The notes beneath the pieces are model-generated. The model had not been told where the DNA came from. It saw only the letters and a program-made list of their open reading frames with translations, and made no database searches. Shown here one piece after another: positions 41,226-47,345 of a stretch of 47,345 bases of DNA. Each line of letters starts with the position of its first letter. Within the stretch, counting starts at the first letter, position 1. This DNA comes from Gammaproteobacteria bacterium UBA2965 (GTDB lineage Bacteria; Pseudomonadota; Gammaproteobacteria; Pseudomonadales; Azotimanducaceae). The stretch is from the NCBI GenBank assembly GCA_002348385.1, contig DEBD01000046.1, positions 54,899-102,243 on the forward strand, written 5' to 3'. A program made the position numbers and the translations under genes.

Positions 41226-42683
41226 ATGAAGTATTCAACCAAAACGGAAAGCCTGACCGAGCTGAAGACACCCTGTCTGGTTGCCAGCTTGGCAGCGGGA
41301 CGCCGTGCATGCACACGCAAAGGCGAGCGCGAGGCGTTCGATACCGCCACGGCAGACTTCGGCAACAAGGCCGGAACGCACCTCATGGTGCATCTGCCCT
41401 CCTCAGCGCCGATCCGCCGCGTGCTGGTGGCCGGTGGCGCCGATGGCGAGGTCAGCCCAGCGAACTACCGCAAGATCGTCAATGCCGCGGCACGGGCACT
41501 GAAGTCGCTCAAGGCGCGGTCCGCGGTCTGGGCTCTGGCCCAGGTAAAAGTCGACGGTGAGGACACCCACTGGAAAGCCAGCGCCGGTCTGTTCGCAGTA
41601 TCCAAGGCGCTCTACGGCTTCGACGCCCACAAAACCAGCAGCACACCCAGCGAGCTCCGAACGCTACAGGTACTGTGCGACGCGCGCTCGCAAAGCACCG
41701 TGCGGCGTGCGGTGCGTCAGAGCAACGCGCTAAAGAGCGGGCTCGACCTGGCGCGCGACCTGGGCAATCACCCCCCGAACGTGTGCAATCCCACCTACCT
41801 GCTGCGCGAGGCACGCAAGTTGTCGCGTTTGGACAAAGTAACGGTATCGGCTCTGGACGAGCGGCGCATGGAGGAATTGGGTATGGGCGCCTTTCTCGCC
41901 GTGTCTCAAGGCAGCGTCACGCCTGGAAAGATGATCATCGTGAATTACAAAGGCGGTCGGCGCGGTGACGCGCCGGTGGTACTTGTTGGCAAAGGCATTA
42001 CCTTCGACACCGGCGGCATCAGCTTGAAACCCCCCGCCGCCATGGACGAGATGAAGTTCGACATGTGCGGCGCCGCCAGCGTGCTCGGAGCGACCCGCGC
42101 TGCCGCCGACGCCAAGCTGCCCATCAACCTAATTACCATGGTCGCCGCGGCGGAGAACATGCCCAGCGGCGTGGCCACCCGGCCGGGCGACATCGTCACC
42201 ACCCATTCGGGAAAAACGGTGGAGATCCTCAACACCGATGCCGAGGGCAGGCTGGTGCTGTGCGATGCGTTGTCCTATGCCAAGCGTTACAAACCCAAGG
42301 CGGTGGTGGATGTAGCCACGCTTACCGGCGCCTGTATCGTCGCGCTGGGCTCACACGCATCAGCCGTCTACTCCAACGACGACGCTTTGGCCGAAGAACT
42401 GGTGGGCGCTGGCGAGTGGACGGGGGATCGTGCCTGGCGCATGCCCCTGTGGGACGAGTATCAGACGGGCTTGAAAAGCAACTTCGCAGACATGGCCAAT
42501 ATCGCTGGTGGGGGCGCGGGGTCCATCACCGCCGCCTGCTTCCTGTCCCGGTTTGCCGAGCCCATGCGCTGGGCACACATGGACGTTGCCGGCAGTGCTT
42601 TCCAGGGCGGCGCCCAGAAGGGCGCCACCGGTCGGCCCGTGGCGCTGCTGTTTCGCTACCTTACCCAGCAAGCGGCCGCGTGA
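41226..42683 (+). CDS. pepA: leucyl aminopeptidase (M17)
   Basis: A di-metal cytosolic aminopeptidase; in E. coli PepA also binds DNA. The start is the ATG at 41226 (MKYSTKTESLTELKTPCLVA). A much longer frame reaching back over lptF has no protein character there. The product is 485 residues. The catalytic domain has VGKGITFDTGGISLKP (metal-binding Lys and Asp), KFDMCGAA and the M17 signature NTDAEGRLVLCDAL (around residue 335), followed by VDVATLTGACIVALG. Its stop overlaps the holC start. Confidence 0.95.
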   Translation: MKYSTKTESLTELKTPCLVASLAAGRRACTRKGEREAFDTATADFGNKAGTHLMVHLPSSAPIRRVLVAGGADGEVSPANYRKIVNAAARALKSLKARSAVWALAQVKVDGEDTHWKASAGLFAVSKALYGFDAHKTSSTPSELRTLQVLCDARSQSTVRRAVRQSNALKSGLDLARDLGNHPPNVCNPTYLLREARKLSRLDKVTVSALDERRMEELGMGAFLAVSQGSVTPGKMIIVNYKGGRRGDAPVVLVGKGITFDTGGISLKPPAAMDEMKFDMCGAASVLGATRAAADAKLPINLITMVAAAENMPSGVATRPGDIVTTHSGKTVEILNTDAEGRLVLCDALSYAKRYKPKAVVDVATLTGACIVALGSHASAVYSNDDALAEELVGAGEWTGDRAWRMPLWDEYQTGLKSNFADMANIAGGGAGSITAACFLSRFAEPMRWAHMDVAGSAFQGGAQKGATGRPVALLFRYLTQQAAA

Positions 42684-43108
42684 CTCGCATCGACTTCTAC
42701 ATACTGCAGGACGTGGAACTCGATGCCATGCAGCGCTTCGCCTGTCGCCTTGCCACCAAGGCGGTGTTCAACGGTAACGACGTGTACGTACACGCCACCG
42801 ACGACAATCACGCCCGGGGCATGGATGAGTTGCTGTGGCAGTATCCCGATCAGCGTTTCGTGCCCCACGCCCTGGCAGGCGAGGCGATCCGCGTGCCTAT
42901 TCAGATCGGCTGGCAGGAGCCCGCGGACCAGGACGACGTACTGATCAACGTAAGCGGTGGCGTGCCTGGTTTCTTTGGTCGCTTCGACCGGGTGGCTGAA
43001 ATCGTGGTGCGCTCCGAGCGCGAGGCGGGCCGAGACCGCTATAAGTTCTACCGTGACCGAGGCTTTCCCCTGTTCCACCATGAACTGGACGATTGGGAGG
43101 CCGCGTGA
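42680..43108 (+). CDS. holC: DNA polymerase III chi subunit
   Basis: The chi subunit links the clamp loader to single-stranded-DNA-binding protein. It begins at a GTG overlapping the pepA stop (GTGA): TRIDFYILQDVELDAMQRFA. The 142-residue product shows the family pattern: ACRLATKAVFNGNDVYVHAT, DELLWQYPDQRFVPHALAGE and the DVLINVSGGVPGFFGRFDRVAEIV core. Order pepA-holC-valS is conserved. Confidence 0.94.
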   Translation: MTRIDFYILQDVELDAMQRFACRLATKAVFNGNDVYVHATDDNHARGMDELLWQYPDQRFVPHALAGEAIRVPIQIGWQEPADQDDVLINVSGGVPGFFGRFDRVAEIVVRSEREAGRDRYKFYRDRGFPLFHHELDDWEAA

Positions 43109-43254
43109 GCGATCGTACCGATTTCGAACCGGACAACCCGCTGGGCAACCTGGTGGCTTCGCTACTTGCCGACATGCAGGCCCTGCACACCGAGCTCGCC
43201 GGCCCAGAGGACGCCACCAACAGCTCTCGCAGTATTGATGACGACGATGGATAG
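43105..43254 (+). CDS. 49-residue acidic protein between holC and valS
   Basis: A short frame that starts with a GTG overlapping the holC stop (GTGA) and ends eight bases inside valS. The product begins SDRTDFEPDNPLGNLVASLL and is acidic, with one short helix. Its start and stop overlaps match those of its neighbours, which argues for translation. Pseudomonads also have a small gene at this place, as far as I recall. Function unknown. Confidence 0.5.
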   Translation: MSDRTDFEPDNPLGNLVASLLADMQALHTELAGPEDATNSSRSIDDDDG

Positions 43255-46033
43255 CACGTTCGATCCACATACTATAGAAAAGCCGCTGTACGCCGAGTGG
43301 GAAGAGGACGGCAACTTCGCGCCTGCCGGCAATGGCGCCAACTACTGCATCGTCATTCCTCCGCCCAATGTCACCGGCTCTCTACACCTGGGTCACGCGT
43401 TTCAGCACACCCTCATGGACACCTTGATCCGCTACAAGCGCATGACGGGTCATCGAACGCTGTGGCAGATGGGCAAGGACCACGCCGGCATCGCCACGCA
43501 GATGCTGGTGGATCGGCAGCTCATCGGCGAGGGCACCAGCCGTCAGGAGATTGGGCGCGAAGCTTTTCTGGAACGCATCTGGGAGTGGGTGGAGAACTCC
43601 GACAGCAATATTTCCAGGCAGCTGCGACGCATGGGTTCCTCGGTGGACTGGAGCCGTGATCGCTTCACTCTAGACGACGGGTTCTCCGCCGCGGTGCTGG
43701 AGGTGTTCGTACGCCTGTATGAGGACGGCCTGATCTATCGAGGTCAACGGCTGGTGAACTGGGACCCGGAGCTGAAGACCGCCATCTCTGATCTGGAGGT
43801 GGAAAATAGCGACGAGCAGGGGCACTTGTGGCACTTCCGCTACCCACTTGCCAGCGGCGCCACGACCACAGAAGGCGCCCACTACCTGGTGGTGGCCACC
43901 ACCCGTCCGGAAACCATGCTGGGCGACACCGCCGTTGCCGTGCACCCGGACGACGAACGCTACAAGTCGCTGGTAGGCGGCACCGTTACGCTGCCGCTGG
44001 TGGGGCGCGAGTTGCCCATCATCGCCGATGAGCACGTAGACCCGGAGTTCGGCACCGGCTGTGTGAAGATCACGCCCGCCCACGATTTCAACGACAACGA
44101 GATCGGCGCGCGCCACGATCTGCCGCTGATAAATATCCTCAACGAGGATGCGAGCCTCAACAACAATGCGCCCGAAGCCTATCGGGGTCTGGATCGGTTC
44201 GAAGCGCGCGATCGGGTGGTAGCCGACCTGGACGCACTGGGCTTGCTCGAAAAAGTGGAAGACCACGCGCTGATGGTGCCGCGCGGTGATCGTTCCAACG
44301 CCATCATCGAGCCGCTGCTCACAGACCAGTGGTTCGTGAAGATTCAGCCTCTGGCGGACCCCGCCATCAAAGCCGTGGAAGACGGCGAGATCGAGTTCAT
44401 TCCGAAGCAGTTCGAAAACGTCTACTTCTCCTGGATGCGCAACATCCAGGACTGGACCATCTCGCGCCAGCAGTGGTGGGGGCACCGCATTCCCGCCTAC
44501 TACGACAGTGACGGCAACGTGTTCGTAGGCAGAAGCGAAGAAGAAGTGCGGGCCAAGCACAGCCTGGCTGCGGAGGTAACCCTCACCCAGGATCCAGATG
44601 TGTTAGAGACCTGGTTTTCGTCGTCGCTGTGGTCTTTCGCCACCCTGGGTTGGCCCGAAGAGGCCAAAGAGCTTTCGCAGTACCACCCTACCGACGTGCT
44701 GGTGACCGGCCACGACATCATCTTTTACTGGGTCGCCCGCATGATCATGATGAGTCTGCGCTTTACCGGCGAGGTTCCGTTCAAGCAGGTGTATTTCACC
44801 GGCCTGGTGCGCGCAGCCGACGGCCAGAAGATGTCTAAGACCAAGGGCAACGGCCTGGATCCGCTGGACGTCATCGACGGCGTGCAACTCGAGGAGCTGG
44901 TGGCCAAGCGTACGGAGAACATGACCCAGCCCCAGCTTGCGGATCGCATCGAGAAAGCGACCCGCAAAGACTTTCCCGACGGCATCCCCTCCTACGGCAC
45001 CGACGCCGTGCGCTTCACCTTCTGCGCGCTGGCCAGCACCGGCAGGGATGTGAACTTCGACTTGAATCGCGTGGAAGGCTATCGCAATTTCTGCAACAAG
45101 TTATGGAACGCAGCGCGGTTCGTATTGATGAACTGCCGCGAGGCCAGCCTGGAAGGTACGGTGGAGCACACCCTGGCCGACCGCTGGATCGCGTCCAAAG
45201 CAAAGCAGATGCTACAGGACTGCGAGCGCGCTCTCGCCACGTATCGATTCGACGTATTGGCCAACACCCTGTACGAATTCGTCTGGCACGAATACTGCGA
45301 TTGGTATCTGGAGCTCACCAAGCCCCTGCTGTGGGACGAAAGCGCCAGCGAAGCCCTGCTGCGCGGCACCCGCCGCACCCTGCTGGAGACGCTCGAAATG
45401 CTGCTGCGCGCGGCGCACCCGGTGATGCCCTATATCACCGAGTCCATCTGGCGCGAAGTTGCCCCTCTGCTCGGCGATACCGGCGATACCGGCGATACGG
45501 TGATGCTGCAGCCCTACCCGGAAGCGGCCGAGCTGGCAGCGGATCCCGACGCCGATGCGGCAATCGAGTGGTTGAAAGGCGTCGTGGTAGGCATCCGCAA
45601 CATCCGGGGAGAGGCCAACATCAAACCCAGCCAGAGCCTGAACATTCTGCTTCAGGGTGGTGACGCCACCGACCGTGAGCTAGCTGCAGCCACTGAAGCG
45701 CTGCTCAATCGGCTGGCCAAAGTGGAACAGATCGTCTGGCTCGGCGACGACGACACGCCGGCGCCCAACGCGCTCGCCCTGGTAGGCGATCTGAAGGTCA
45801 TGGTGCCACTGGCCGGATTGATCGACGTTGACGCGGAACGCGCGCGGCTGGGCAAAGAGATCGAGAAAAAATCGGCCGATCTGGAACGCATCAACAAAAA
45901 GCTCGGCAACCCCAACTTCGTAGCCAAGGCGCCAGAAGAAGTCGTTGCCAAAGAGCGCGGTAAAGCCAGTGAGCTTTCCGATGCGCTGGCCACGCTGGCC
46001 GATCAGCTCAAGGGGCTGGACGAACTGGGCTAG
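43247..46033 (+). CDS. valS: valyl-tRNA synthetase
   Basis: A class I synthetase that charges tRNA-Val and edits mischarged threonine. The start is put at the ATG of MDSTFDPHTIEKPLYAEWEE; an ATG three codons earlier is equally open. The product is 928 residues. The HIGH-type motif is in PPNVTGSLHLGHAF (about residues 40-53), the CP1 editing domain has TTRPETMLGDTAVAV, the KMSKS motif is in GQKMSKTKGNGLDP, and the C-terminal coiled arm is LIDVDAERARLGKEIEKKSA. A triple GATACCGGC-type 9-base repeat near 45476-45500 encodes GDTGDTGDT in the anticodon-binding part. Confidence 0.97.
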   Translation: MDSTFDPHTIEKPLYAEWEEDGNFAPAGNGANYCIVIPPPNVTGSLHLGHAFQHTLMDTLIRYKRMTGHRTLWQMGKDHAGIATQMLVDRQLIGEGTSRQEIGREAFLERIWEWVENSDSNISRQLRRMGSSVDWSRDRFTLDDGFSAAVLEVFVRLYEDGLIYRGQRLVNWDPELKTAISDLEVENSDEQGHLWHFRYPLASGATTTEGAHYLVVATTRPETMLGDTAVAVHPDDERYKSLVGGTVTLPLVGRELPIIADEHVDPEFGTGCVKITPAHDFNDNEIGARHDLPLINILNEDASLNNNAPEAYRGLDRFEARDRVVADLDALGLLEKVEDHALMVPRGDRSNAIIEPLLTDQWFVKIQPLADPAIKAVEDGEIEFIPKQFENVYFSWMRNIQDWTISRQQWWGHRIPAYYDSDGNVFVGRSEEEVRAKHSLAAEVTLTQDPDVLETWFSSSLWSFATLGWPEEAKELSQYHPTDVLVTGHDIIFYWVARMIMMSLRFTGEVPFKQVYFTGLVRAADGQKMSKTKGNGLDPLDVIDGVQLEELVAKRTENMTQPQLADRIEKATRKDFPDGIPSYGTDAVRFTFCALASTGRDVNFDLNRVEGYRNFCNKLWNAARFVLMNCREASLEGTVEHTLADRWIASKAKQMLQDCERALATYRFDVLANTLYEFVWHEYCDWYLELTKPLLWDESASEALLRGTRRTLLETLEMLLRAAHPVMPYITESIWREVAPLLGDTGDTGDTVMLQPYPEAAELAADPDADAAIEWLKGVVVGIRNIRGEANIKPSQSLNILLQGGDATDRELAAATEALLNRLAKVEQIVWLGDDDTPAPNALALVGDLKVMVPLAGLIDVDAERARLGKEIEKKSADLERINKKLGNPNFVAKAPEEVVAKERGKASELSDALATLADQLKGLDELG

Positions 46034-46039
46034 GACTGG

Positions 46040-46999
46040 TCAGCCCACCGACAGCACGATCTTGCCGAAGTTTTCGTCCGCCGCCATGAGGGCATGGGCT
46101 TGGCCAGCCTGGGCGATAGGCAGCACCGCGTGCACCACTGGCTTGATGTTGCCCGCTTCGATCTCTGGCCACACGTTCTCCCGCAGACCTTCCATTACCC
46201 GGGATTTGTAGCCAACGGATCGCGCGCGCAGGGTAGAGCCAATGAGCCGCACCCGCTTCATGAGCAGCGCGCCCAGGTTGATGTCGGTCTGCGCGCCGCC
46301 TAACAGGCCAATCAGCGCCAACCGCCCATCCACCGCCATGCAGGCAAGATTGTCCGCCAGATAGTTTGCGCCAACGGGATCGAGGGCCACGTCTACTTCG
46401 CCCCACCGCGTCACCGCCTCGAGAAAACTCCCCGCCTTGCGGTTCCAGCCGGCGTCGGCACCCAGCGCAATGCACTGCTCCACCTTCTCGTCGCTCCCGG
46501 CCGTGACGAACACAGGGTTATTCGTGGCCACGCACATCTGAATCGCCGCGGTACCCACGCCGCTGGCCGCCGCGTGCACCAGCACGCGCTCGGTGCGCTG
46601 CAGCCCGGCCTCCATGTAGAGATTCAGATAGGCCGTTGCAAATACCTCGGGCAGCGATGCCGCCTCAGCCAAGGACAATCCGCTGGGAACCGGCAGCACC
46701 TGGCCCGCAGGCACCACCACCTGCTCGGCGTAACCGCCGCCTGCCAGCAGCGCGCACACGGCATCGCCCACCTGGAAGCTGCTCACTCCCTCGCCTACTT
46801 CCATGATCTCGCCCGCACACTCCAGACCCAGAATGGGGCTTGCCCCCGGCGGAGGCGGATAGCCACCCTCACGCTGCACCAGGTCGGCACGGTTGAGCGC
46901 CGTGGCATGAACGCGAATCCGAACCTGGCCGATTTCGAGTTCCGGATCGTCGGTCTCGGCCCAGACCAGGTTGTCGTTCTCGATGGAGATGGCGTACAT
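46040..46999 (-). CDS. NAD(P)H:quinone oxidoreductase, PIG3/QOR type
   Basis: A 319-residue zinc-free medium-chain dehydrogenase. NRADLVQREGGYPPPPGASPILGLECAGEI is the typical PIG3-family start, and VHAAASGVGTAAIQMCVATN the NADPH-binding loop (around residue 140-160). ALDPVGANYLADNL and GRLALIGLLGG complete the Rossmann half. It reduces quinones or enones with NADPH. It lies 19 bases downstream of hisF on the same strand and converges on valS with a six-base gap. A GGGCT/AGCCC hairpin at 46026-46045 sits between the two genes but has no T tract. Confidence 0.88.
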   Translation of the reverse strand: MYAISIENDNLVWAETDDPELEIGQVRIRVHATALNRADLVQREGGYPPPPGASPILGLECAGEIMEVGEGVSSFQVGDAVCALLAGGGYAEQVVVPAGQVLPVPSGLSLAEAASLPEVFATAYLNLYMEAGLQRTERVLVHAAASGVGTAAIQMCVATNNPVFVTAGSDEKVEQCIALGADAGWNRKAGSFLEAVTRWGEVDVALDPVGANYLADNLACMAVDGRLALIGLLGGAQTDINLGALLMKRVRLIGSTLRARSVGYKSRVMEGLRENVWPEIEAGNIKPVVHAVLPIAQAGQAHALMAADENFGKIVLSVG

Positions 47000-47018
47000 G
47001 ATTCCTCCTCGTGCAGCC

Positions 47019-47345
47019 CTACCAGGACATGCGCATTGTCACGCCGCGCTGGTGCAGATCGCGCTTCAGTCCGCTGACCGTGTAGTCGCCGTAGTGCACC
47101 ATGGAAGCCACCAGGGCAGCGTCTGCCTTACCCGCCGTCAGAGCCTCATACAGGTGCTCCGGCTTGCCGGCCCCACCGGAGGCGATGACGGGAATGCCTA
47201 CCGCGTCGGCGAGCATGGCGGTCAGGGTCAGCTCATAACCGTCCCGCGTGCCGTCCGCGTCGATGGAGTTCACAACCAATTCCCCGGCGCCGAGACGCTC
47301 GCCTTCCAGCGCCCATGCCAGGGCGTCGATACCCATGGGCTTGCG
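47019..47345 (-). CDS. hisF: imidazole glycerol phosphate synthase cyclase subunit HisF (partial, N-terminus beyond window)
   Basis: The last 108 residues of a histidine-pathway TIM barrel that makes IGP and AICAR from PRFAR. The visible part begins RKPMGIDALAWA and shows ELVVNSIDADGTRDGYELTL (phosphate-binding strand with the catalytic Asp) and VIASGGAGKPEHLYEAL, ending GLKRDLHQRGVTMR, as in complete HisF proteins. The first half lies beyond the window edge. The quinone oxidoreductase follows in the same direction. Confidence 0.93.
   Translation of the reverse strand, partial: RKPMGIDALAWALEGERLGAGELVVNSIDADGTRDGYELTLTAMLADAVGIPVIASGGAGKPEHLYEALTAGKADAALVASMVHYGDYTVSGLKRDLHQRGVTMRMSW

Noticed and set aside
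43670..44560. 296-codon minus-strand frame inside valS
   Set aside because: It is the antisense of valS and shows biased composition (Val, His, Gln) but no domain.
45476..45500. Triple nine-base repeat in valS as a phase-variable tract
   Set aside because: The unit is a multiple of three, so slippage would not shift the frame, and there are only three copies.
1..47345. CRISPR arrays, insertion sequences, rRNA genes
   Set aside because: No regularly spaced repeats, transposase-like proteins or rRNA segments were seen on either strand.

Overview
The window reads as a chromosomal segment of a GC-rich gammaproteobacterium, probably a free-living marine or soil lineage near Pseudomonadales/Cellvibrionales. 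The evidence is the gene order. From memory, Pseudomonas aeruginosa carries hisS, rodZ, pilF, rlmN, ndk, the isc operon, trmJ, suhB, secF, secD, yajC, tgt, queA, tRNA-Leu, lptG, lptF, pepA, holC and valS in one neighbourhood. The same order is visible here, so both ends of the window are core chromosome. No taxonomic search was possible.

Left core block (1-13.95 kb). All genes but suhB are on the minus strand: yfgM (cut by the window edge), hisS, a rodZ-like gene, pilF, rlmN and ndk; then iscS and iscR behind a good type-1 IscR operator; trmJ; suhB (plus strand); and secF-secD-yajC-tgt-queA with start/stop overlaps typical of one operon. Three expected pieces are missing: ispG between rodZ and hisS, cysE between iscR and trmJ, and the whole iscU-iscA-hscB-hscA-fdx-iscX set between iscS and ndk.

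Middle accessory block (about 14-36.9 kb). It lies exactly between queA and the 3' end of a tRNA-Leu(CAA) gene, the geometry expected for DNA acquired at a tRNA 3' end, although no integrase or convincing att repeat is visible. Gene orientation is mixed, several genes use TTG or GTG starts, and small membrane proteins, remnants and AT-rich patches occur. Recognisable products are two GPH-family (MelB-like) symporters, a flavin-reductase-like protein, carbonic anhydrase, a GST, a sulfotransferase, an LLM flavin monooxygenase, a GNAT, DUF805 and VOC proteins, two SDR dehydrogenases, a 6-oxocamphor-hydrolase-like C-C hydrolase, an HSL-like esterase, a DDN-like split-barrel protein, an OmpA-domain protein, a fatty acid desaturase, an NTF2/SnoaL-like protein, a Rieske oxygenase alpha subunit and a 3-ketosteroid-dehydrogenase-like flavoprotein. 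Together these suggest uptake and oxidative ring opening of an alicyclic (terpenoid- or steroid-like) substrate. The pathway is inferred and incomplete: no electron-transfer partner, CoA ligase or acyl-CoA dehydrogenase is visible.

Right core block (36.9-47.3 kb). It holds tRNA-Leu with its own promoter, a thiolase-fold protein without the usual nucleophilic cysteine, an RDD membrane protein, lptG-lptF (minus strand, lipopolysaccharide export), pepA-holC-small ORF-valS (plus strand, overlapping starts and stops), a quinone oxidoreductase, and the 3' part of hisF cut by the window edge.
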